A stretch of 23,103 nucleotides of DNA from Solirubrobacterales bacterium (GTDB lineage Bacteria; Actinomycetota; Thermoleophilia; Solirubrobacterales; Solirubrobacteraceae): the NCBI GenBank assembly GCA_003134675.1, contig PLBZ01000033.1:2815-25917 (forward strand). Reading direction: 5' to 3'. The notes beneath the pieces were generated by a model. The model searched no databases and was not told where the DNA came from. It worked only from the letters and a program-made list of their open reading frames with translations. Numbering within the stretch: position 1 is the stretch's first letter; the number at the start of each line of letters is the position of its first letter. Position numbers and translations under genes: made by a program. Shown here piece by piece: positions 16,012 to 23,103 of the stretch.

Positions 16012-16211
16012 TGATGCTGTTTTCGCAGGGCGCGGCGGACCACGGCTGCCTGCTCGGCGGTCATCGGCGGGAACCGCCGCGCCACCTCTGACGCGGCTTG
16101 CAGTAGGTTCGTCTGCAAGCTCGACACCGGCTCGGTGGCCTGCGCCGGCTCGTCTGGGCTCGCCGCCCTGGCCATGCCCGGTGATTGGCGCGCGGCACGG
16201 GCAAGGGACAT
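16008..16211 (-). CDS. Small protein of unknown function, coupled to DUF4913-like gene
   Basis: 67 residues. Its ATG overlaps the TGA of the preceding gene as TGATG (16209-16213), a typical stop-start coupling. The N-terminal half is Ala/Pro-rich; the C-terminal part RRFPPMTAEQAAVVRRAL resembles the short helical tail of many small accessory proteins on actinobacterial plasmids and integrative elements. No function can be assigned. Coupling and its place in the cassette are the main support. Confidence 0.55.
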   Translation of the reverse strand: MSLARAARQSPGMARAASPDEPAQATEPVSSLQTNLLQAASEVARRFPPMTAEQAAVVRRALRKQHH

Positions 16212-16813
16212 CACGGCCGGTTCTCCGGCTCGGCCTTGCCCCCGCGGGGGAACTGTGCTTCGGCCTCTGCGCGGCGGTGGACGTCGGCGATGACGAACGC
16301 GACGAACTCCTCGTCGCGGTTGATGATTGGTGTCTCGGGTTGGGCGGGTTGGGGTTCTTCGCCGGGCCAGATCGTTTGGCGGGTGGGGCGGTCGCGGTCC
16401 AGGCGGGTGCCGGACAGCGCGACCCACTCGCGCAGGCGAACCTGTGCTGCGTGGAAGTCGGCGAGCCAGCCGATCGGGGCGGAGGCGTGCTGGGCGGGGT
16501 CGTAGGCGCCGAGCCAGTGCAGGTGCAGCGCGGACAGCTCCCAGACCAGCTCGGGGTGGCGGTGCCACGCCGGCGGGATGACCGAGGCCGGTAGGCCGAA
16601 CTCGTGGCGCAGCCAGTCGACCCACTCGTTGAGCGCGAGCCACTCGTACTCGGCGTCCTCGACGGTCAGGGTGCGCCAGTTGACCGGGTGCGCCAGCTCC
16701 ATGTCCTGGCCGGCTTGGGCCGTGATCTGCTCGGGCTCCAGATCCTCGGTGTCCGGGTCGTTGTCCTGGTCGTAGGGGCCGTAGCTCGGTGATTCGGGAG
16801 GTTGGCTGCTCAT
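16211..16813 (-). CDS. DUF4913-like mobile-element protein
   Basis: 200 residues. An acidic disordered N-terminus (1-35) is followed by a Trp-rich helical core: EYEWLALNEWVDWLRHEF (55-72), PAWHRHPELVWELSALHLHW (81-100) and SAPIGWLADFHAAQVRLREW (111-130). The pattern of W-HPE, a long helix and a W-D-H segment resembles DUF4913 proteins of actinobacterial conjugative elements and plasmids; the match is by memory of the family pattern, not a search. The start ATG 16813 has AGGAG 11 nt upstream. It heads a two-gene minus-strand cassette with the 67-residue protein. Function unknown; an accessory role in transfer or maintenance is inferred from context. Confidence 0.7.
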   Translation of the reverse strand: MSSQPPESPSYGPYDQDNDPDTEDLEPEQITAQAGQDMELAHPVNWRTLTVEDAEYEWLALNEWVDWLRHEFGLPASVIPPAWHRHPELVWELSALHLHWLGAYDPAQHASAPIGWLADFHAAQVRLREWVALSGTRLDRDRPTRQTIWPGEEPQPAQPETPIINRDEEFVAFVIADVHRRAEAEAQFPRGGKAEPENRP

Positions 16814-17132
16814 GGTCGCTTGCTCTCCTGCGCGTTGGGCACCGGCGGGTCCGGTGCGCTACTGCGCAGGTGCGAGACGGCTCCCCAGCGGCCGACCGGG
16901 CTGATCGGCTCCCGCCGAGTTGCGCAGGCGGGGTAGAGGCAATGCCGTTTTACGTAAGCCGGAGCCGACTTCTGCTCCAGGTAGAAAGGAGGGGCCAGCC
17001 ATGAGTCGATCCAGGCTTTCGCGGCTCGTCCTTTGCGTCAGTCTGGGTCAACGCAGCGAAAGCATTGCTTTTCGGGCGGAAGCAGTTGCGCTCCACTTCA
17101 CGAGAGTTGTTGTACCGTGGCGGCTACTTGAC
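16814..17132. other. Gene-poor region with leader-like signals
   Basis: Between the DUF4913-like gene and the convergent end of the gene at 17133. The minus strand should carry the promoter of the 16813 gene. On the plus strand there is a 20-codon ORF (16942-17004), then a near-ideal SD and ATG at 17001, and a short 13-base palindrome AAAGCATTGCTTT shortly downstream of it. No RNA gene or repeat array is seen. Confidence 0.4.
16942..17003 (+). promoter_or_regulatory. Possible leader peptide and strong ribosome binding site
   Basis: A 20-codon ORF starting at ATG 16942 ends with a TGA overlapping a second ATG (17001) as ATGA. That second ATG has AAAGGAGG at 16985-16992, 8 nt upstream, the strongest SD in the window. 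The frame from 17001 runs to 17510 but is antisense to the better-supported gene at 17133-17684. This could be a real leader plus gene, or a remnant of one. Confidence 0.3.
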
Positions 17133-17684
17133 TCAGTTGGTGGACCACCCTTCAGCGGCCAGCTTCCATCCTTCCGCAAGTTCGAGTCCTCGCTTTTCCG
17201 CATTGCTGGCGCAGACACATTGTGGCTCCGTCAGAATCCATCGAAGGTCGGTGCCCATTGGGGTCGTATCCATTCGCACCGCGAACCTGAAGCAGTAGTC
17301 CTTAGTAAGCCGTCGACCGACTCCGGTCGGAGGCCCAGGCTTACGGAGCCAAACCTCCACGTCGAAGTTGTGACCCCGCCGCTTCAAGCCCTGCTCATTC
17401 TCCGGCCCTCTGGTGTCAACGACGATGTGAGCAAAGTGGTTTGCACGCACTGTTCGCTGTGGCGGCACGATGAACGTGCGTGTCGTGGTGACCACGACGA
17501 GTCTGACTAGGAGTGTGGCCGGGTAGGTGTTCTCGACGCGAACGAGCACCTCGTCATCCGTGCTCTTGGGATCTTGTAGAGCGAAGAGTACGGTAGGTCG
17601 ACGGAATCGGGTGATGAGGTATGGGCTGGCCTTTGCAGCGGCAACAACGGGTTTGCCAATAGCCCCTACCACAGGTTCGACCAT
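17133..17684 (-). CDS. Protein of unknown function, beta-rich
   Basis: 183 residues from ATG 17684; a GTG at 17711 with GGGAG 6 nt upstream is an equally possible start. No signal peptide is present. The sequence alternates hydrophobic strands typical of a beta-sandwich: DEVLVRVENTYPATLLVRLVVV (44-65), TFIVPPQRTV, HFAHIVVDTRG, FDVEVWLRKPG and YCFRFAVRM. No domain is recognised. The DNA here (about 17.0-17.9 kb) is AT-richer than the rest of the element and third positions are weakly GC-biased, suggesting a different origin. The opposite strand is also open over 17001-17510; I prefer this strand because its product looks like a folded protein and it stays open across the whole interval. Divergent from the 17886 gene. 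Confidence 0.5.
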   Translation of the reverse strand: MVEPVVGAIGKPVVAAAKASPYLITRFRRPTVLFALQDPKSTDDEVLVRVENTYPATLLVRLVVVTTTRTFIVPPQRTVRANHFAHIVVDTRGPENEQGLKRRGHNFDVEVWLRKPGPPTGVGRRLTKDYCFRFAVRMDTTPMGTDLRWILTEPQCVCASNAEKRGLELAEGWKLAAEGWSTN

Positions 17685-17885
17685 CGCAATGTGTTCGCCT
17701 TGTCGGGCCACCTTCCTCTCCCAGGACTCGCCGTCAACTTCTCCGTTGTGCAGCAAGCGCTTACGGTAGGCGGCTCGACGCGCCTCCTCAGGACGACTTG
17801 CGACAGTCTGGCCGCAGGCTCCGCCGACTACTGCTTTGCCATAACGAAGGAGCAGTCTGGGCTGCACCCTGAGACGTCTGCCACC

Positions 17886-18920
17886 ATGAAACCTGTGCTG
17901 GGAGTTCCGCGGGCGGCCACTGTGCTCGCGACCATAGTGGTCGCGGCCACTGCGGGCGGGACGATGGTCGCGCTTGGCGACGCCGAAGAAGCACCGTCGC
18001 AGTCAACAGCTATGCGGGTTCGGATCGCTGCGCAGGCGGCCGAATCGGCGCTGGGACTAGTCAAGCCGGCGCAAGGCTGGACCCGTCTGCCGACCGTTCC
18101 TCTACGTGAGCGCCGGCTGATCGGCTCGCGCGCAGTGGAAAGCGGCAACCTGAGCCACGAAGAACGCGCGAAGCTAGAGGCGCACGCGACGCTCTGGGTC
18201 ACGAGGTCGACACCACGAGCCATCCTGGCCTACGTCCGCTCGCGGCTGCCCCACGATGCGAAAGCGCAGGGGGAATCGACCGCGGGCACCTCGCCCCGGC
18301 CCGTGGGCCCGCCCGGCCCGAATACGCTCTCGGAAATCCAGCGCCACGAGAAAGTCGAATTCTGGAGTCAAGAATTCACGCTTCCCCCGGCCAGCGACGT
18401 GTTGCGTAGCCGAGCGCTGACCGTCTATATCGCACGGACGACAGGCGGTCGGTTCGTGATTCGCTTGGAAGGCCGCGCCGTGTGGGAGGGGGTCCGGCCC
18501 AGCTACTCGCTCCTCGGCACGAACGTTCATGTGATCACGATCACCAACACCTTCCCAGCGAAGCGCAACGTCGGCCCGAGCTCGGCGATCATCTCTAACC
18601 CCTCCCTCGTGCAAGAACTGGTCGCGCTCGTCAACTCGATCCCGGTCTTCGAAGACAAAGGCGCAGAGTTCAGTTGTCCATCCGAGAAGCCGGAAACCGA
18701 GAAGCCGGAAACTATGGCCGCAGGCTATTTCGTGTTGACGTTCGCTGAACAGCCCACTGCGGTCGCGCTCGCGACTCTCGAAGGCCAACCCTACGCCTGC
18801 GGCGAGAGCTTCCTGCCAACCATCTCCGTGCCGGGGCATCCCCCGCTCGAACTCGACGTAGAACCAGCCCTCGTCAAGATAATCAACAGGATCGCCGGCC
18901 TGCACCTACCGCAAGGCTGA
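17886..18920 (+). CDS. Exported or membrane-anchored protein of unknown function
   Basis: 344 residues from ATG 17886; the frame is open upstream, but the family-like start is here, just before a hydrophobic segment (9-31) that serves as signal peptide or anchor. Residues 63-85 carry GWTRLPTVPLRERRLIGS, then a helical segment, a Pro/Gly linker (135-147, PRPVGPPGPN) and a beta-rich C-terminal domain with RALTVYIARTTGGRFVIRLEG (176-196) and NVHVITITNTF. A 5-residue repeat EKPET-EKPET lies at 268-277. Two cysteines (C264, C305) could pair. No known domain is recognised. It is divergent from the 17133 gene with about 200 bp between, which should hold both promoters. Confidence 0.7.
   Translation: MKPVLGVPRAATVLATIVVAATAGGTMVALGDAEEAPSQSTAMRVRIAAQAAESALGLVKPAQGWTRLPTVPLRERRLIGSRAVESGNLSHEERAKLEAHATLWVTRSTPRAILAYVRSRLPHDAKAQGESTAGTSPRPVGPPGPNTLSEIQRHEKVEFWSQEFTLPPASDVLRSRALTVYIARTTGGRFVIRLEGRAVWEGVRPSYSLLGTNVHVITITNTFPAKRNVGPSSAIISNPSLVQELVALVNSIPVFEDKGAEFSCPSEKPETEKPETMAAGYFVLTFAEQPTAVALATLEGQPYACGESFLPTISVPGHPPLELDVEPALVKIINRIAGLHLPQG
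18684..18713 (+). repeat. 15-bp direct tandem repeat inside the 17886 gene
   Basis: Two copies of GAGAAGCCGGAAACC, the second differing only in its last base, encode EKPET twice. Being in frame and short, it is a possible slippage site changing linker length. Confidence 0.8.
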
Positions 18921-18963
18921 ATGAGTCCCTTACGAGTGGGGCTCAAGGAAGGTTTCGCTCGCC

Positions 18964-18984
18964 TCGCCGCTCGCCGCTCGCCGC
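18964..18984. repeat. Three tandem TCGCCGC heptamers
   Basis: Three exact copies in the 202-bp region between the convergent genes ending at 18920 and 19123. An imperfectly spaced 7-bp inverted repeat (18956-18962 with 19005-19011) surrounds them and might act as a weak terminator. No gene is seen in this interval. Confidence 0.6.
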
Positions 18985-19122
18985 GCTACCGCCTTCGCCA
19001 TCGAGCGAGCGTCCCGGCGGCGGTTGCGCGGACGCTCGCGTTGGACGACGAGCAGAGCCAAGCCGACGCCCGACGCTGCGCTCGCTCCCCCACGCCAAGC
19101 AGCAGCCTGCGGTATTCGCGAT

Positions 19123-22100
19123 CTAGAGGCTCACGCCGGGCGTCTTGCGCGGCTGGCGTGCCTGGCGTGCGGCGGGGACGAAGCTCGGTGGCGTTGGGCG
19201 CTCGGCTGGCGCCGGCGCGGCGGGAGGCGGATGCTGGGCGTGGAGCGTCTGCACGGTGAGCCGGGCCTCGAGCGGCTCCTCTGGTGGGTCCTTGAGGCCC
19301 GGTTCGGTGTCGTCGTTGAGTTCGGCGAGCTGCGCCTCGACGTCGGCGAGGTGCCGCTCGGCGTCGTGGAGGGTCTCGGTGTGGCGGAATGGCTGGCCGA
19401 TGCGCTGGCCGGCGTCGGCAACGGTCTGTTGCGCGGCGGCCAGGTCTTCGCGGGCGCCAGCGAGCAGGGTGGGGATGCCGGAGACGCGGTTCTCGATGCG
19501 TTGGACGAGCCCGACCTGGCCGTCGAGCAGAGTGTCGCTGTCGATCCTGAAGGTGCTGCGGGGTACGCCGTCGAGCGTGATCTCGGCTTCCAGGCCGCCC
19601 ATGCCGGGGCGCACAGCGAGCTGGATGTCAAAGCCGCTGATCTGGCCGATCGGCCCGTAGTCGCGCTTGGTGTAGCGCGGCGCCGACTTCAGGCCCGTGC
19701 TGTTCGCCCAGCGCGCGAGCGCGGCTGCGGCCTGCACGCGCGAGTCGTAGCTGCGGTCGTGGAGCTGGATGGCGAAGCGCTCGCCGCTGGTGTCGATCAC
19801 CCGCGGCAGCGCGGCCTCCAGGCCGGCGATCTGGTCGCTGGCGCGCTCGGCGGCGTGTTGAGCTTCGCGTCGAGTGTGGGTGAGCATGTGCTCGTTGCGC
19901 TGGTAGGCGCGCTCCAGCCGCCGCAGCCGCGTGACCTCGTTGGAGAGCGTGGAGTGCTCCAAGAGCAAGGGGTTGCCGGATGAGATGGCCTTGGCCTCTG
20001 CCGCGGAGAGTGCGCTGGAGTCGATCTCCTCGATCTCGCGGCTGTCGAGCCGGCCGCGCATGAGCTGCGCGATGAACGTCGCCTTGCGCTCGACGCCCTG
20101 CCACATGTAGCTGTCGAAGGACCGCTCGGTGACGAACCGTACGATCGCGACCTCCGGGTTCTGGTTGCCCTGCCGCATGATCCTGCCCTCGCGTTGCGCG
20201 ATGTCGGAGGGCCGCCACGGGCAGTCCAGGTGATACAGAGCGACGGCGCGGGCTTGGACGTTGGTGCCGACGCCCATCTTCTGAGTGCTGCCGATCAGCA
20301 CCGCGATGTGCCCGGCGCGCGCGGCGGCGAACATGCGGGCCTTCTCGACGTCGGTCTTGGCTTCGTGCATGAAGCGGACGCGCTCGCCGGGCATCCCGCG
20401 GGCGACGAGTTGCAGGTGCAGCTCGTCGTAGGCGTTCCAGCGATCCGGGTTCGGCGTGCCGATGTCAGAGAACACCAGCTGCAGCGCCCCGCAGATCGGT
20501 GAGGGCTCGCCGGTGATCGTGTCGAGGTACTCGTTGTTGCGCGTTTGCTCCCAGACTCGGTGGATCGCGTCGGCGGCGGCGTCGACCTTCGTCGGGCCGG
20601 ACGGGCCGTCCGCGAGGACCATGCGGATGTCCAGGGCGGCCTTGCGGCCGTCGGTGGAGATCGTGAGCATGTTGTCCTCACTCGGGTTGACCCGCTTGGC
20701 CGCGACCGCCTCGGCGCGCTCGCCGAGGTCCTCGATGAACTGCTCCAGCTCGACGGTCGGCTGCACCGCGACCGTGGCGGGAGCGCGCTGCCCGTCCTCG
20801 CGCACAGCCAAATCCGGGGTGGGTAGGCGCAGGTCGGCGGCGGTCTTCACGTCGGCGAACACGGACCACATGCGCAGCATCTCGGGGACGTTTGAGAACT
20901 TCGCGAACCGGGTCTTCATGCGGAAGCTGCTGTTGCCGGCCGGGGCCATCTCCATCTGCGTGACGGTCTGCCCGAACGTGGCGGCCCAGGCGTCGAACGC
21001 GCCGATCCCGGCGTTCTCCAACAGGTCGGGACGTAGGTAGCGCTGCATCACGTACGCCTCGGTCACGCTGTTCGCGATCGGCGTCGCGGTGGCGCCGGTG
21101 ACTACCCGCTCGCGGCCTTCCGAGCGCAGGTACTCCAGCTTCATGTGCAGGTCTGAGGCGCGCTCGGAGCCCTCGATCGCGGCGTCGCGGATGTTGGAGT
21201 CGGTGGCGAGGTTCTTGTACATGTGCAGCTCGTCGACGATCACGTAGTCGATCCCGGTGTCCTCGAAGTAGACGCCGCGGTCGCGGGCCTGGTCGGTACG
21301 GGTCTTGACCTTGTTCTCCAGCGCGAGCAGCTTGCGCTCGATCCGCTTGACGCTCATCCGCTGCTCGCCCTTGGCGTCGTGAAGCACCCGCCGCACGTCA
21401 TCCACCTGTCCTTGGATGTAGGCGGCCTGGGTCTCGGCGCGCAGCGGGATCTTCGCGAACGCACCCTGGGTCATCACGATCGCGTCCCACTCGTTCGCGG
21501 CGACGCGCGCGACGAGGAGCCGGCGCTTCTCGGCGGTGAGATCTTGGCTTGAGGCGGCGAGGATGCGCGCCCGCGGGTAGATCTGCAACCACTCCCGGCC
21601 GAACTGCTCCAGCATGTGATTCGGCACGACGACCACGGGCTTTGCGATGAGTCCCATGCGGCGCATCTCCATCGCGCCGATGATCATCTCGGCGGTCTTG
21701 CCGGCGCCGACGTCGTGGAACAGGCCGGCGGCGGGCTCGGCGATCATCCGCGCGACCGCTGCCCGCTGATGTTCCCTGGGGGTGAAGCTGGCGGCCATGC
21801 CGGGCAGTGACAGGTACTCCCCGGCGCCGGTGTAGTCGCGTAGCACGATGCTGTTGAACCGGCGGTTGTACTCGTCAACCAGTGCCTTCGCGCGGGCGGG
21901 GTCCTCCCATACCCACTCGCCGAAGCGCTCCTGGAGGGCGTCGGCCTTCTCCTGCGCGGCGGTCGTCTCGATCGGGTTCAGCACGCGGCGGGTTTTGCCG
22001 TCGGTGTCCTCGTACTCGTCGTAGACCAACAGCGTGCGCTGCTCCATCAGCGCCTGGGCGATATCGGGAGCCGGCCGTCGTGCGGTGCCCCACTCCGAGG

Positions 22101-23067
22101 TGGACAGGATGCCTCCCCGGCCGCCGCGGACCTCCCACATGCCCGCCAGCGGGTTCTCCACCCGCACCTCCTCGGAGCGCAGCAGCTCACACAGGAACTC
22201 CTCGTGAACCTGCTCGCTGATCCATACCGCGCCGAGCCGGGCCGCGATATCCTCCACGCCCAGGTCGGCCGGGAGCACGTCGGTGAGCGCGTCGACGTTG
22301 GCCTGGAATGTCGGGTCCTGCGCCGCGCGGGCGCGGGCGCTCTGGAGCTTGGCGCGCACGTCACCGGACAGGTAGGCGGGAGCGTGTACGAGCTCGCCGC
22401 TGTCAGGGTCGGTGAACACCATCCCGGCCAGCGCGGCGCGGGCCTCGGGCTCTCCCATTCCGAGCAGGTCGGCGACCAGCGGCAGGTCGATGCGGCCGAT
22501 GCGGTCCAGGCTGACCGCGATCGCGTCCGCCGGGCTCTCCACGCCCTGAACCTCGGCTCGGGGTGCGACGACGCGGCGGGTCATGATCGCCGCCGGCAGC
22601 GCGGTCTGGTCTTCCTCGTCGAACTGCTCCAACGCCAGCACCAGCGGCCCGAACGGGTCGGCCCGCAACAGCCGGATCGGCGTTGGCGCGACCCGCGCGT
22701 AGGTCGGCTCGCCCGTGTCGTTGGTGCGGCCGGTCGGCCGCAGCCTGTAGCGATTCAACGGCCCGTGCGCCCCGACGTAGCGCTGGTAGTCACGCATCAG
22801 CGACGCGCGCGCGGCGGTGATCTCCTCGGTGTCATCCACGCTCGCCGCCTCCAGACCCAGCAGCCGGGTGGCGTCGTCGCGCAGCCCCAATAGGGCGCGC
22901 AGCTCGCGCGCAGCCGACTTTGGGACCTGGAGCCGCTCCAGCTCGCCTGCGGCGACCGTAGCGAAGCCGCCGCCCTGCGCGACGACGATCGTGCCGTCCC
23001 ACCGCTCCGGCGGCGAGGGCGTGAGCGCCGCGCGGCGTGCCTCTTGACCCGGCGTCCGCTCGCTCAT
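19123..23067 (-). CDS. Large SNF2/DEAD-type helicase of mobile elements (N12-class methylase/helicase family)
   Basis: 1314 residues from ATG 23067 (GAGGGG 6 nt upstream). SF2 helicase motifs in order: FTPREHQRAAVARM (Q-like), FHDVGAGKTAEMI with GAGKT at about 454-458 (Walker A), VDELHMYKN at about 611-619 (Walker B, DELH), TGATATPIAN at about 657 (motif III) and QREGRIMRQGN at about 958 (motif VI). The N-terminal region with DYQRYVGAHGPLN matches the segment between methylase and helicase in COG4646-type proteins of conjugative elements and large plasmids. The C-terminal 300 residues contain a coiled coil (LSNEVTRLRRLERAYQRN), a beta domain and a Pro-rich tail. A role in element DNA processing or protection is inferred. 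No methylase motif is inside this frame. The frame remains open to the window edge, so an earlier start is possible. Confidence 0.9.
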   Translation of the reverse strand: MSERTPGQEARRAALTPSPPERWDGTIVVAQGGGFATVAAGELERLQVPKSAARELRALLGLRDDATRLLGLEAASVDDTEEITAARASLMRDYQRYVGAHGPLNRYRLRPTGRTNDTGEPTYARVAPTPIRLLRADPFGPLVLALEQFDEEDQTALPAAIMTRRVVAPRAEVQGVESPADAIAVSLDRIGRIDLPLVADLLGMGEPEARAALAGMVFTDPDSGELVHAPAYLSGDVRAKLQSARARAAQDPTFQANVDALTDVLPADLGVEDIAARLGAVWISEQVHEEFLCELLRSEEVRVENPLAGMWEVRGGRGGILSTSEWGTARRPAPDIAQALMEQRTLLVYDEYEDTDGKTRRVLNPIETTAAQEKADALQERFGEWVWEDPARAKALVDEYNRRFNSIVLRDYTGAGEYLSLPGMAASFTPREHQRAAVARMIAEPAAGLFHDVGAGKTAEMIIGAMEMRRMGLIAKPVVVVPNHMLEQFGREWLQIYPRARILAASSQDLTAEKRRLLVARVAANEWDAIVMTQGAFAKIPLRAETQAAYIQGQVDDVRRVLHDAKGEQRMSVKRIERKLLALENKVKTRTDQARDRGVYFEDTGIDYVIVDELHMYKNLATDSNIRDAAIEGSERASDLHMKLEYLRSEGRERVVTGATATPIANSVTEAYVMQRYLRPDLLENAGIGAFDAWAATFGQTVTQMEMAPAGNSSFRMKTRFAKFSNVPEMLRMWSVFADVKTAADLRLPTPDLAVREDGQRAPATVAVQPTVELEQFIEDLGERAEAVAAKRVNPSEDNMLTISTDGRKAALDIRMVLADGPSGPTKVDAAADAIHRVWEQTRNNEYLDTITGEPSPICGALQLVFSDIGTPNPDRWNAYDELHLQLVARGMPGERVRFMHEAKTDVEKARMFAAARAGHIAVLIGSTQKMGVGTNVQARAVALYHLDCPWRPSDIAQREGRIMRQGNQNPEVAIVRFVTERSFDSYMWQGVERKATFIAQLMRGRLDSREIEEIDSSALSAAEAKAISSGNPLLLEHSTLSNEVTRLRRLERAYQRNEHMLTHTRREAQHAAERASDQIAGLEAALPRVIDTSGERFAIQLHDRSYDSRVQAAAALARWANSTGLKSAPRYTKRDYGPIGQISGFDIQLAVRPGMGGLEAEITLDGVPRSTFRIDSDTLLDGQVGLVQRIENRVSGIPTLLAGAREDLAAAQQTVADAGQRIGQPFRHTETLHDAERHLADVEAQLAELNDDTEPGLKDPPEEPLEARLTVQTLHAQHPPPAAPAPAERPTPPSFVPAARQARQPRKTPGVSL

Positions 23068-23103
23068 CACCAGCCCCTCACGGCGGGTGGCCAGGGTGAT
23101 CCG
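23066..23103 (-). CDS. Possible 3' end of an upstream gene (partial)
   Basis: In another minus-strand frame a TGA at 23066-23068 overlaps the helicase ATG as TGATG, and the 12 codons before it are open to the edge (ending AVRGW). This would fit an upstream gene, for example a separate methylase partner, translationally coupled to the helicase. Too short to test. Confidence 0.3.

Noticed and set aside
17001..17510. Plus-strand CDS of 169 residues
   Set aside because: Despite a strong SD, the product lacks a fold-like pattern and is antisense to a more protein-like minus-strand frame. Kept only as a regulatory or finding entry.
1..23103. CRISPR array, rRNA or tRNA genes
   Set aside because: No regularly spaced repeats and no recognisable RNA gene were found on reading; tRNA detection by eye is imperfect.

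Overview
This is a high-GC bacterial window whose gene content (three arylsulfotransferase-like envelope proteins, an Ada/AlkA fusion coupled to ogt, many secreted proteins of unknown function) suggests an actinomycete-type organism. My best guess is Thermoleophilia/Solirubrobacterales. That placement is an inference from gene style and base composition only; no rRNA, tRNA or other marker is present.

Left part (1-12416) reads as chromosome. Positions 1-6280 hold three tandem minus-strand arylsulfotransferase-like (ASST) genes. Each is attached to the envelope differently: a single N-terminal helix (4385-6280), a fusion to the end of a DHA2-type MFS transporter (1258-4206), and a lipoprotein (1-1211, cut by the window edge). 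A tiny lipoprotein gene (4205-4375) lies head-to-head with the MFS fusion, and the two start codons overlap in one CATG. Next come a CurA-like NADP-dependent reductase (6413-7423) and, divergent from it, a secreted protein of unknown function (7517-8203). An alkylation-repair pair follows: Ada-type sensor fused to AlkA glycosylase (8291-9796), then Ogt (9805-10317). An ABC-2 exporter operon (two permeases and an ATPase, 10314-12416) runs on the minus strand.

Near 12405-12420 the ABC ATPase reading frame breaks off just upstream of Walker B, and a large serine integrase gene (12438-13958, plus strand) starts a few bases further on. The missing N-terminal half of the ATPase is nowhere else in the window. 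I therefore read 12.4 kb to the right edge as the left end of an integrated mobile element that extends beyond 23103.

Visible element cargo: an IclR regulator, a ParB-like domain protein, a secreted unknown, a two-gene small-protein cassette (one member DUF4913-like), a divergent pair of unknown genes in an AT-richer patch (17.1-18.9 kb), and a 1314-residue SNF2/N12-methylase-type helicase (19123-23067) typical of conjugative elements and large plasmids. Its upstream partner probably lies just past the edge.

The most notable points are the MFS-ASST fusion, with a 15th helix that would place the enzyme outside the membrane; the use of an ABC transporter ATPase gene as an integration site; and the unusual leader/antisense arrangement at 16.9-17.7 kb.
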